Assembly (NCBI GenBank): GCA_013115145.1
Contig: JAAPAO010000486.1
Span: 1 to 22,470 of the forward strand
Length of the DNA: 22,470 bases
Reading direction: 5' to 3'
DNA from: Perkinsus chesapeaki
Taxonomy: Eukaryota; Perkinsozoa; Perkinsida; Perkinsidae
This document shows positions 9,644 through 20,201 of the stretch, piece after piece. Below the pieces are notes generated by a model that worked only from the letters and a program-made list of their open reading frames with translations, was not told where the DNA came from and did not search any database. A program made the position numbers and the translations under genes. Position 1 is the stretch's first letter, and every line of letters begins with the position of its first letter.

Positions 9644-10728
9644 AAGTTATTATACTGTATAAACTAAACCCTAATACGTATTGATAATTTGCCAACGCGT
9701 CGCCAGACGAAGTGACTCTCCTCCGTCCCTCACCAATCAATCATAAAAGGTGTTGCCTCCATGCCAAAATCATCTAAAACTTCGTTGCTTATCTTCACTA
9801 ACTCCTCTACCGCCAAACTACCAACTTTCACAGACATTGACAGTACAATACAACAGAACTAACAGCGAGTTCATTCGTCATTCTTTACACTCATTTCCAC
9901 AGGCCTATATACCGGTAGTTCTTGCTTCACGATCTATGCGTCGGCATGGTGGTGCAACTGGTCACCGTCTGTGATGCACTGAGCGCGAACATATCGGTCA
10001 AAGCATCCGTCGTTTTCTCGTCAATTCAAGTTGTATATGACTTCGGCAATGAGTGTACCTCTTTCCTGCACCTTCATTTCTCCTTCTCCAAAACCCTCTC
10101 TAACTGGCGAATTTAAGAATGGTAGCGGATTCGTCCAGTGACCTCTACTGTACAAGTCCCTTTCAAGCTTACTACTAATAGTATCACTTTTGCAGACTTT
10201 TGATTGATGCACTTTTCACTATCAGCTTGCAAGATTATGTGTCAAACGGCACTGTTACTTTTACCGAATCATCCTACCGTAATATCTACTGTAATAGAAC
10301 TCAAAACCATTGTTAAAGCAAATGAAATATACCCATGAATTCTCCATCTTCATCATCAAATAACAATCTGAAACAACTGGACATCAGCCCCACATTCTAT
10401 ACGCACCAATTGAATCCATGAGCGATTGACCGTAGACAGTATCGATATAGTCTGTATAATAGTAATAACAATCAGGAAAATAATACTATATAATAAGACT
10501 AATATAATTAATCCGGCAATTAGTGGAAAAAATCCGGGTTAATATTAGATTTCACCGCCAGCTCGGATGGTCCATCATTCAAGCGCCTCTCTATAGCCTA
10601 ATATTCACGATTAATCCCGTGAACACTAAAGTGAGAATAATCGATACTATTATGATTTCACTGCTTCACTGGCACTCAATTACCAAACTAGGTTCAATGC
10701 CCCATACGCCCATACCCTTACCTCCGGT
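9644..10728. other. Intergenic region between CKS1 and the MMACHC-like locus
   Basis: About 1.1 kb with no recognised exon. Short open frames on both strands (for example 9922-10116 plus, 10021-10212 minus) have no splice or family support. The part 10380-10530 is AT-rich. The CKS1 3'UTR should lie just below 10729. Confidence 0.45.
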
Positions 10729-12372
10729 CTATCGGACAATATTGGTCTGTGGTGGTGGTTGTATCTCTCCTGGGACTCTATCGACCTGTCCAGTGAGAGG
10801 GTTTGTGCCCAACGGACGACGAAATAGGAGAATATGCGGCTCGGGCCTACAGCAATAACAGCAACGACGTTAGCTTAAACCTGGATGGTTGCTCTGACAA
10901 AAAATATACTTCACCGAACGTAGCGGTGGTGAGGAGCGCTGAGGTGGGATTATATGCAGGTGACGAGAGATTAATACAGATTGATTATTAATTGATGATT
11001 CATTATTTATAATGCGACGTCTGAATTATACCAATAAAGCGGAAACTCATCTGCATGGGTAATCAAGATTTCAGACAAGAAGGTATAACAGCTTCGTAAT
11101 ATCCACATTAACAATTCTTCATTATTATTATCAGTTCATTAACATCATTCTTCGTTTACTATCACTTCTCCTTTATATTAATTACCTTTCATCAATTACC
11201 TTTTTGTGTTGTATTTTAGATTTTTGACGGAAATATCTCAATTACCAATTTACACGGCATGCGAGATTTGCGTATTTCCAACAGTAAAGGTCACATCTAA
11301 TCTCACTGGTTCGCCTTGGAGCTTTGATACAAAACTATCGAAATAGATTCATTCTGTCCCGACCTGTGATTCTCATAATGAACCCATCCACGACTCTGCT
11401 GTACACCCAAACCTCTCCATTCTGACTCGGACAGCAATCTTGGCTCTGCTGATGGTCTGAATCAAATAATTATCAGACATCCGTGTATGTATCAATATCA
11501 AACGCGATGCATGCCGCGTAGATATGTATCGCAGCAAGCACCCCTTATTGTGTCACCATCCATAAGAGTAAGAAGATTCACATTCCTCTCGTAAATGGCC
11601 GTAAATCACACACTATGATTTTTCCACCAACGTAATCGATTAGTGTCACGAGTTTCTCATTAGAATTTTTCTCATCTCAGCCCCACCAAAACATACCCGT
11701 GAATCGCCAAGGAGTCACGGGTAAGCACAAGGTGGTCTTGGAAGGAATCCATTCCACCTTCTCTTTGCTATATTAAAATATTTCCAGCAAAGCCCTAACT
11801 GTTCATCCGCGAACTAGCTTAAGGGAGAGGTAGCTTGAATCACGGAACCATCGAATACCGAGGAAGATTTGATACGATCTTGTATGACCAAACTAGCGAA
11901 ATTGTTCCTCCCCATCATCGAGCTCTCTCCCAGCAAAATTTCTATTGTAGGAGCACTCCAACGAACACACTTCCACGATCCTCTGCCACAAACGAGTATG
12001 CGTATCTTTAGCTCACCTTCCCCTCATCTGCGCCTCTGCCTGAAATATCCTATACATTTCCTTAGCTATACGCTTTGGTAATATAACATGACGATATTCA
12101 TATTTATCATCGCAGTACCTTAACGATAATGACATACTGGAATCTACGTAAAGTGATGATGCCTATAAAAAGCATATCGCACTTATCGACTGCCGCGTAT
12201 ATGAGTTTATATATCAAATCCGGAGCTTTCAGTTGTATCATACCAAGTGACAGCAAAGTCGAGCACTTCGAGCAGTGGTACTCCTAGGTTCGATATGGAA
12301 AGCGTGCTTCGAGCTAAGATTCCCCAATGCTTACTTGTCGCTATATTCGACCTCATCAGGATAATGCGGCAT
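10729..12372 (-). CDS. CKS1: Cyclin-dependent kinase regulatory subunit CKS1; four exons, 116 aa
   Basis: CKS proteins bind CDK-cyclin complexes and dock phosphothreonine substrates. Exons are 12372-12335, 12118-12017, 11456-11364 and 10846-10729, with GT-AG introns of 216, 560 and 517 nt. All phases agree, giving 351 nt ending in TAG. The joined exons carry the full signature: [22 protein letters not shown] at the N-terminus, [18 protein letters not shown] then VHYENHR in the middle, and [12 protein letters not shown] in exon 4. The HxPEPH hinge is split by the third intron and restored exactly. A tail of about 26 residues after the RRPL block is longer than in the ~80-residue animal proteins and includes [13 protein letters not shown]. 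The start is the only ATG before YSDK. Confidence 0.95.
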
Positions 12373-12483
12373 CCTCGATCAACAATCAATAACAACAAGC
12401 GCTGCAATAATAATTTCGTGGAGCGTGAAATTAACCAACTAACTCGACAAACCTTCCCTCAGTAGTAAACGTAATGGACATAT

Positions 12484-12970
12484 CTAACCCAATTTGATTC
12501 CCCCTCGACCCGGCTGCAGCTGAGGAGAATCCTCGAGGACGCCAAAGTCAATCTCGTCGTCATCTTCACCTTCGTTATCTTCTTTATTTTTCAACGGTCT
12601 GAATAAAGAACCCCTCAGTTTACTTCTCATCTTACCAACCATCTAGGACGGACTCATCTCTGATAGTTTTCATATCATACTGTACCAGACGCTCGGCGAC
12701 TACCTTGGCACTTCCCGACAGCCTTTCATTTCCCGTTAGAAATCCAAAACACTATTATAGCTCATCAAGTTCTTCCATCGGGACGATGAGAAGTTTTCTT
12801 ACGAAATAGGTTATAAAATTTATTCTTTTTTTGCCAAGCATTTGTCGTTCATATACGTCATCTGTTCTCCTCTATGAGTTCACACGCAATGACTCCACCG
12901 TAGCACATTCTCGCTCCCCATAGTAGCGAACTCCGAAATTCTTCACAGTGCGCAAAGATACCCCACTCAC
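12484..12970 (-). other. Probable 3' exons of the FHA gene (unresolved)
   Basis: Two open segments follow the FHA core. One, after the acceptor catagag near 12872, reads GRTDDVYERQMLGKKRINF in the phase left by the exon ending at 12971. It either runs to a TAA near 12757 or splices at gtaaga. The other ends in TAG at 12484 and encodes an acidic tail, NKEDNEGEDDDEIDFGVLED, preceded by MVGKMRSKLRGS. A 44-nt GT-AG intron (gtacag...cctag) could link them. An acidic C-terminus after the FHA domain is usual for SNIP1. Confidence 0.4.
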
Positions 12971-14471
12971 CCGGCACTTAATAGAACATAGGACTTCGAT
13001 GAATGGGCAAACTTGATCAGATCACCTTCACGCAATTCATAGTATTTAGCGGCCGGCACTCTCTTCTCGTTAACAAACGTACCTGATACACCACTCTCAT
13101 GCGAAAGGTCCCAGGTTCAATCCTCGGCAGCGGCCAATACAAAATAAATACACGAAGAACGCCCGCAGCTGTCGTCCGCAATCTACTACCGAATAAAAAC
13201 GTTCCGTTCCAGGACTAGCTCATTCTCCCCATTCCCAGCATCCATCCCCACTAAAGTATCGCCTATTTCTTATATGAAGAAGTGCCCAAATTTACCGGTA
13301 GATGTGGAATCGGATGAAGTTTGCTTCCGCCAGTAAGGTTATCGAATATTTGGTTAAATACTAGTTTGCTGGTTATTGTGTTCCTTAGTCTATACCCATA
13401 AGGAGACTAAACACGATTTACCGCTGCTTCTACTTTTCACGCGCCACTTAATTGACGCCCACAATTCGTACCATTTTTCCCACCCAAATCCAACAGATAG
13501 GGTTTGCTTATTCCCTTCCTAAGCCTAAACTGTATCACTGCATGCTGCCTACTACATGTAGGATGATCTATCGGCACAAAGCATACATCATCCTCATCGT
13601 TACCTAACACATGTAGCAGTTAAATAATAAATGAAACTGTTGATCTTTATCGACTGCTACTAAAACAACCAATATCTTAACACAAATATCGACGTGAGCA
13701 CTCTTAAGATGCACAGTGTCCCACAATTTCGTGGCGAGTGACGCAACCTCCACTGGACTTGCTCCGCCTCGGACATATGAATTTCGACGCCCTCCAAATT
13801 CGCAGTCGGCTCTGAAACGCCTTCCTGTATTGTCTAAGTTCCCACAGAGGCAACTGCATTCCCAAATCCTTGTCTCTTTTAATGCGGTAGTATTCTCCCA
13901 CTTCATCGAAAGAGTACAACGTGAATCAGCCCATGTTCGCATATCAACTTGGTCCAGCAACAGTTTTGCGGCGCGTGACTTTATTACTATCAGTAAGCCT
14001 TCTGTCCTTCCCAAATAAGTAGCATGATTTCCTGTGGATATGAAGTATCTTATCACCTTCACCGTTCTGAGCATCATCACGATTTTCATACCTAAATACC
14101 ACGTCAACAGCACCAGCAGCAAAACGGAAATCGATCTCTAATGGTCATCGTACAATATTCCGTCACGGACTATTGTACAATGACCGTTAGTCAACGGCAC
14201 AAAGTCGAACTTCTAATATCACGATTACATCGTATGCTCATATCGACTCTACAAAGTTGCTCTGGCACTACGTCAAGTTTATACAGTACCGGATATCCCC
14301 TTGTAATTCACAAAAGTGCAATCGATCAATATCTCACAGCCATCTCCCTTCTTACAATCTCCATGCATCCGTCGGCATAGTTGCATCAGGTGGTTGAGAG
14401 AACATCAATGCTATACCATTTTTGCTATTCTGTTCCTCAGCTAGCAAACCCGACACTTCGAAATTAGGCTT
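12971..14471 (-). CDS. SNIP1: FHA-domain splicing factor, SNIP1/DAWDLE/Pml1 family (core exons)
   Basis: This family reads phosphothreonine peptides; yeast Pml1 belongs to the RES pre-mRNA retention and splicing complex. Core exons are 14471-14356, 14091-13988, 13603-13472 and 13082-12971, joined in phase by GT-AG introns of 264, 384 and 389 nt. Exon by exon they give KPNFEVSGLLAEEQN and QPPDATMPTDAWR; LYENRD...ILHIHRKSCYLFGKDRR; PIDHPTCSRQHAVIQFR and PYLLDLGGKNG; and TFVNEKRVPAAKYYELREGD then LIKFAHSSKSYVLL. These align step by step with human SNIP1, including the phosphate-binding S-R-x-H-type turn and the NGTFVN loop. Both ends are unresolved: the exon before 14471 was not found, and the 3' end is discussed in a separate entry. 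Confidence 0.9.
14143..14185. repeat. Near-perfect 21-bp inverted repeat (hairpin) in an FHA-gene intron
   Basis: ggtcatcgtacaatattccgt (14143-14163) is followed after one base by acggactattgtacaatgacc (14165-14185), with two mismatched pairs. It lies about 50 nt upstream of the 3' splice site used for the exon at 14091. Confidence 0.85.
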
Positions 14472-14905
14472 CTAAAACAACATGAAAAGTAACATAACGA
14501 TAATAAAGTATAGATTAAATTCACTACACTGCTGTGGTGGAACCCCTGGTCGATTTTTATAAAGGGTATATACACACGATATTACACACTGACAGTGTGA
14601 CACTGTGGCATTTGTTGCTAACTAATTTCCAACACAATCGAGCAACGTACTATCTAATCACTATACTCCAGGCAATATCGATCACGCCGGGTGATTACTG
14701 TGAACTTCGAGCGTGAGAAAAGTAACCTCGATCATATGTATGTGCAAAGGTGTCGGGTGTAGATTCTGTATGGTAGGCATGTTAGAACACTGTAGGCTGT
14801 GATTTGATAGTCGGCGTCTTATCAACTTCGTGCTCTCGTTCAAAAAGTGAACGTAGATGTGCCTTTCAAATCCTTTATCTTCAAGTCTGGGTCTACACAA
14901 AACCA
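14472..14905 (-). other. Presumed 5' region of the FHA gene
   Basis: The upstream exon(s) and start codon of the FHA gene should lie here. A minus-strand ATG at about 14736 (MIEVTFLTLEVHSNHP) has no donor that fits. Short inverted motifs (cacactgacagtgtg near 14585) are present. No gene can be supported. Confidence 0.3.
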
Positions 14906-15380
14906 TCAACAGATGTTTTCCAATATTGTCTTCAAGTTGCTCTCAGCGTTGCAACGTCCGCAGCTGACCTTTATAGCGAGACGGCACTCCTCAGTTATGT
15001 GGCCCAATTTGCCGCAACTGCAGCAGCGAGTATTCAAGATGGCTGGTGCCAGAGCATTGCAATTATAGGCTGAGTGACCTTCTCTCAAGCAGCGGTAGCA
15101 TTTCACGGCTAGTCTTTTTTACCTCGAGCACTACAAGGTACGTCCCTCAATGAGATTCTTAAAGTGGGAAGGGCAGGGCACAGGGCCGCAGTCAGGAACT
15201 TGTTGCCCCTCTTGGCCATCCACTAAGGCCACCGCCATACCATTGGGAGTCCTTTACATAGCCACCTCGACATAACCTTCCCTGGATCAACTTGGGATCC
15301 ACAGACGAGACAATCAAGTCACGTAGAGGCGGCAGCGCGCCGCAAAGTCTTCCCAAGTTGGGAATGCCAACGGCTAGGTT
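14906..15380 (-). pseudogene. Decayed retroelement gag-like fragment with two CCHC zinc knuckles
   Basis: Minus 15106-14906 encodes two CCHC knuckles of the form C-x2-C-x4-H-x4-C: CYRCLREGHSAYNC and CCSCGKLGHITEEC. A partial third, CGRCNAESN, follows. Such pairs bind RNA in retrotransposon Gag proteins. Upstream, two other frames carry what look like further parts of the same product (NLAVGIPNLGRLCGALPPL, then YLVVLEVKK), so at least two frameshifts break it. No long terminal repeats, protease or reverse transcriptase are visible. Local GC content is higher than in the flanks. It is a relic, not an active element; a cellular zinc-knuckle protein is the alternative. Confidence 0.6.
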
Positions 15381-15797
15381 AAACAGGCTGCAGCCAACTT
15401 AATTGATCAAGTTAACTCGAAGTTAAATCGTTTCCCGAACTCTGAATACCTCAAAAGTGTTCAGGCTTCGTTTCCGCTCATCTTGCATCTCGAGTTCTTG
15501 CTATTTTCTGCTCGAAACTGTGTTTCGTGGTTTAAAGAACAAATGAAGGATTGGCGGGCTGTCGATCATTGACATGGATATAAAATCCCGAGTTACGCCG
15601 TCAGTGTGACAGTCATACCACGACCTTCAAGTGCCGAGGAGCTTTTCCGTTTCAGAAAGCCATGCCTAGTGTCAGTGACATGACTTCGACTTTGACTCTC
15701 GAAATGTTGGGGCCAAACTCGTGGCATTCATAGGGAGACAACTTCCCAAAGGAGGAAAGCCACACACTCTTCAGTGTTCATGGCAATAATAACATAC
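15381..15797. other. No supported gene
   Basis: Between the gag relic and the RS-protein gene I see no exon with splice signals and no RNA gene. If the RS gene extends further, its 3' exons should be here. Confidence 0.35.
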
Positions 15798-16001
15798 CGC
15801 ATTTTTCCGTTAGTTGCATCGAAGGAAGACGTCTTATGCCCCGCTTTGAGAGATTTCATACAGTTCTAATCACCACTACCACTCACCACATCTTTCCTGC
15901 ATAAGCTTCTAAGGAGAAGTCTTCCACTAATTACATAGTTTATTAGAGAGCCTCAATTCGATTCGTCAAAGTACCTCTTTAGAAATCGCCTACCACACTA
16001 C

Positions 16002-17319
16002 CTCCTTCTCCTTCTTCTTTTCTTCCTCCTTATCCTCTGACTTTTCTCTCTTCGGGGCGGCCCTTCTAAATTCTCTACCCTTGTCGTCACCTTCATCCTT
16101 TGTTCGATCACTATACCGTCTGGTATACTGAACACAACAACAATAACAACTGAATTACACCTATCGCATAAAGCTGTATCGCGATAGGGACCATTCTATC
16201 TTAAGCATCACATTATGCAGCAGATATTACTTTGCTACTATAAAGTGCAAAAACAGTACAACATATGCAGTGCATCATATATTCCAGTATAACTAGTCCA
16301 GTGTGACTAATTGTTGCGGAGCCAGCGAAACGACAAGACTGCATGTCGAATATGGCACAGCGATTTTCTACGCGGAACGGTTTCATAGTTGTGCAAGACG
16401 CGAGGCTGTCGATCGTCTTGAACAAGATAGACTATCGAAATAAGTTGTCTCTTATTTTACTTGTCGCAAAAAAACTTGTTAATTTGAGTGAAATATTCGA
16501 AGCTTCGTTAGCTCCCCGTCAAAGTGATGATACATACAGCAGTTTCAAGTTCTATATCCATATACAAGATTCACCATAATATATTTCAACCACCATCATT
16601 CTGTGTGAATTTGTATCATAAATAAACCTCTAATAATACTCAAATAAATATAGCGAGGAGGAGGCATCAGTATAATAGTGTGTTCACGAACTTCCCCCAT
16701 TCTTTACCTCTCTATCCCTCCTCCTATCATCATCATCGACCTTATATCTCCCCCCATCTCGCCGTCTGTCCTCGCTGTCATATTCCCGCCGACGGTTCCC
16801 TCTTTCCTAAATAGGCAACTCCATTGATTCAATTGTGCAATCCTATCCAAACAAACAGAATGCTGGCCGTCTGAGCGAGTATACACACAAAGTACAAGTA
16901 TACAAGAAAAACGCCCGAGAATGATAAAACCCCCCACATTTAAAAGGGAATAAGAATGCACGTGGCTGCAAATGCACAGCGTACAACGACCCGCTAACAA
17001 GGAGCGATCTGTCTGGAGTGTCGAACCGTCTGCAATTATGTCAGGTAATCTAAGTGTAACATACCATGTTATTCTCAGTGTAGAGACAAAGGTTCACAAT
17101 TTTAACTTGATGATTCATTTGAACAAAGCGCAATTGAATCCCCTTCTATTCCCCAAAAACTACCTCTCTATCATCCCTTCTCCTTCGATCCCTTTCATCA
17201 TCTTCATACCTATCTCTTCGCCTATCATCATATTCCCTTTGATGATGCCTCTCTCTACTGCGAGACGACCGTCGATGCCTTCTATCACGGGATCTGCTAC
17301 GAGAAGCTGACCGTCCCAT
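16002..17319 (-). CDS. RS/RD-rich nuclear protein, probable splicing-related (SNRNP27-like N-terminus)
   Basis: Exons 17319-17164, 16806-16708 and 16127-16002 are all phase 0 with GT-AG introns of 357 and 580 nt, and they encode 127 residues. The protein begins MGRSASRSRSRDRRHRRSSR. It continues with RD/RE-rich blocks and closes with a lysine-glutamate tract (EDKEEEKKKEKE). The start MGRSxSRS resembles the U4/U6.U5 tri-snRNP 27K protein and other RS-domain factors, but the diagnostic tri-snRNP C-terminal block was not found. Without a further splice the frame ends VVW-stop at once. A possible fourth exon, 15865-15798, joins in phase and reads MKSLKAGHKTSSFDATNGKM. An in-frame ATG 20 codons upstream (17376) is less likely as the start. 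Confidence 0.65.
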
Positions 17320-17635
17320 ACAAAATAGCAATCTGGAAATTAGAAACATAATAGAACCCCCGAGTAACCGCGTCATCGAAGAATTTGGACTCGATGCACG
17401 TCACTAAAATCCATTCAAGAAGGCAGTTGAAACAGTTTTTTTACGAAAAAATAAAACTCTACGAGTACAGAAGTAAGTATACACAGTTTTGTGGAAGACC
17501 TGACGCCGAAATGATTCCCTCCATCACCCGCAGTAATTTAAAATACACATACTCAGAATCTGCCCATGTGCATCGTTACCAGAAATGAAACTCAACTCTA
17601 TATTAAAGTGAATGGAAACGTTAAACTCGATATTA

Positions 17636-19968
17636 TCACGCCCCTGCCTCCTCGTCTGCAATTGGATTCGCGTGAATAACAATTCTATCAATAATCTGAA
17701 CAAAATATATCACCACTCACCAACCTTCACAATTATTAATTTTATATACATGACTAGCTACTAAACTACTAAAAATTATTTTATTCATAAATTACTAAAA
17801 AAGTTTCTCCTGAATTTTCCACTAACAGTCCCTTGGTAGCACTGTAAATATGGAAAGTGAGTCGAACCCACTGTGAAGCTACACCGAGCAACACGTCGAT
17901 CAAGAAGTGTCCGACCATGGCATGCCTAAGGGGCATGGCATGGTTAGTGGACGGTAATTCAGTAAATATAGAAATAGTAACAAAAAGTCTACGATAGTTG
18001 CTAAGAATATGTTTCGCAGTGAATTCATATTAGAATGCAGAAAATTACAGCAAGATAGAAATATTATACACAAATGACGACTCTGAATCTCACAAAGGGG
18101 AAATTATTAAAGAATGCATAAGTACATTTATTATATCAAAATACGTTCCATTCCCTTTATGATTATTCCTCCTCCTTCCCCTTCTCCCCTATTACAATAT
18201 CCTTCGTAGGCCTATGCTTCTTCCCCACTGGGACTTGCTCTATTTTCATTAACGTATCCATGCCATCTATTAACCTTCCAAATGCTGTGTACCTAACGAC
18301 CACACGCCGTTCACATTCCAACACTAACGGGCATCATAAAAGTAATCTAATCTATGATAGACTTGATAACGTGCATGATAGTTAACTTTATAAATTATGA
18401 ATTATAATTCATCAATATGAATGATCAGTGTTAATACGTATAATTATACGCACTGTATGTTGCATAATTATGCAACTGCCTATCCCAGCTAATCCATCGA
18501 GGCTACTATGCAGCGCCTACCGAGTAAGGATTACAGTCTTTCTCCAACTACCCCATTAAGACAATTCTCAAGACACCGTAATCCAAGTCCTCCCCTTCTC
18601 CTCTCCCCAAGTATTACACTCCATTAAGATGCGGTTGCCTTCCAAACGTAATAAAGAACTGTGATCCTATCGTATCCGGACCTGCACACCTCCCATAAGC
18701 TAAGCATAATATTAAATATCCTACCATTGTTTGCAAAGCTCAGTATTCCCCTTCGATCATGCTTTACAGATGACACAAATTCATCCTTCTGTTTGCCACC
18801 TTCCCAATTCGCGCCACCTTTCCCTGTTCCCGTAGGGTCTCCTCCCTAATAAAACGCTCCGTTCTTAGACAAACTGTTAGGCTCATTTACTATGCGATAC
18901 GATAGAGCAGAAATAACTACAAATAATTTTGTTATGAGTTAATTTAATCATTCCCCGAATAATTAAAGCTTCATACTTCCTACGTATCGACCTCATTAGC
19001 ATGACAAGGTCCGTACAGCTTCCCTAGTGGCGGAATGTCGTTACCCTTTACACTCGTCTTCCTTTAAACTTCGAAAGTGACGTGCTCGAGAGGGTAAGGT
19101 AATGCACACTAGTGTCGAGGCAGGAAACGATTTGCATTGCATCGTGCTAGTCACGCGCCCTGCAATCAGGCTACATAGGGGAGCTTTGTATTTTTATAAA
19201 AAAGATGATATGATACACATAACCACCCAACGCCACTGTACTACAGTGACTATAATATACCCAACCACTCCTTACAACAGGAATGTCTGCCATTAACGTA
19301 AATTCACCGTTTCCAGTTGGGAGAAACAATACGCAAGTAGCAGTTACTTGGTTTCATCAATTGTGTACCCTTTCTAATTTTTATCGCATTCCTATTGTGA
19401 TAACAGCTTGCTCTTATAGGGCTTATGACCTACTATTATTAACATTCAATTCATCTTATTATAATAATTATTAATAATTATTAATAATATACTCATAATT
19501 ATTAACTCAATCTTCATGACCATTAAGCTAATGATATTTTGTAGTAGACAATTATTGTCATTCGGACAATATATTATTGCTAGATCATACTTAATTGAAA
19601 TACTCTTTCAATTATATTGATCCCTGTTGCGTAATCTGTAGACTGATAAATCATTATAACACGTTTAATCTTGACATTTCCTCCCTAAGTAATAATAAGC
19701 TTACATTTTTTGACCATCTCACCAAAACCAAATTTAATCAGTAAATTGACCACCCCCCCTCCCTTTATTACCTGTACCATAAATCCAGGTATTAACCTAT
19801 GAAATTTAGTGCCATCATAATACCCTGACGCTGCAAGCGCCAAGAAATTCTTACAGGCATTTGGGACCTGAAATCGGTATAAACATCATAATAAACATCA
19901 CTCATAACCTCTGAACAGAATAACTCCGCTTTCAGATCTCCCAAGTTAGTCTTTATTGTTACAGACAT
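17636..19968 (-). CDS. PPIL3: Spliceosomal cyclophilin, peptidyl-prolyl isomerase PPIL3 family; six exons, 165 aa
   Basis: Exons are 19968-19909, 19867-19772, 18845-18725, 18681-18618, 18292-18196 and 17695-17636 (stop TGA). Introns are 41, 926, 43, 325 and 500 nt, all GT-AG and in phase. The protein starts [20 protein letters not shown]. It has [20 protein letters not shown] with the catalytic Arg in FHR, then [56 protein letters not shown], and ends [19 protein letters not shown]. His in QPHL replaces the Trp of cyclophilin A, and HANP closes the protein, both as in human PPIL3. Length is close to the human protein (161). If the last intron is retained, the frame runs to a TAA at 18163-18165 with the ending [10 protein letters not shown]. 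Confidence 0.96.
18437..18476. repeat. Two perfect palindromes in PPIL3 intron 4
   Basis: cgtataattatacg (18437-18450) and gttgcataattatgcaac (18459-18476) are each perfect inverted repeats, 8 bp apart. They lie inside the 325-nt intron. No function is assigned. Confidence 0.8.
18846..19771 (-). other. Long second intron of PPIL3 (926 nt)
   Basis: This is the largest intron in the window. It contains an AT-rich stretch of taataatta units near 19458-19493 and two plus-strand open frames (19102-19296, 19283-19474) without any support. No nested RNA gene or coding exon is visible. Confidence 0.6.
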
Positions 19969-20201
19969 AATTAGACAAAGGAGCGGTATGAACCTCTATG
20001 CATACGATTGCTATATCTCAGGGACTGCACAAGAACTCAAAGCTCCTCAGTGAGCTAAATGACCTACCCCTGCACCACTAACCATTAACCGTTATCACTA
20101 AACTCAACTCCAACCTCAACTTCAACAACATAAATTGGATATTAAATCCATCATCATCATCACCATGACTCACACAAAGCATAAAACACAATGTAAAATA
20201 A

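Noticed and set aside
9462-9740. Open frames with YVSIL or VWIHT repeats
   Set aside because: They arise from the 15-bp minisatellite; no splice or start context supports them.
10523-10991. Plus-strand open frames including one starting after cagtgagagg
   Set aside because: They are antisense to the last CKS1 exon (10846-10729), whose [12 protein letters not shown] motif is unmistakable.
11460-12016. Exon-like pieces such as [16 protein letters not shown] and [14 protein letters not shown] on the minus strand
   Set aside because: They lie inside the 560-nt CKS1 intron, between exons that join in phase to restore a complete CKS domain.
13085-13135. A tRNA-like T-arm (caggttcaatcctcggc) and, in antisense, an apparent FHA fragment WDLSHESGVSGTFVN with an internal TGA
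   Set aside because: The T-stem does not pair and no A box or acceptor stem is present. The FHA match comes from the true exon starting at 13082; the rest is intron once the exon ending LDLGGKNG (13472) is joined to it.
13604-14122. A 172-codon minus-strand open frame
   Set aside because: It overlaps the real FHA exon 14091-13988 in another frame and otherwise fills the intron 13604-13987; the homologous exons on both sides join in phase without it.
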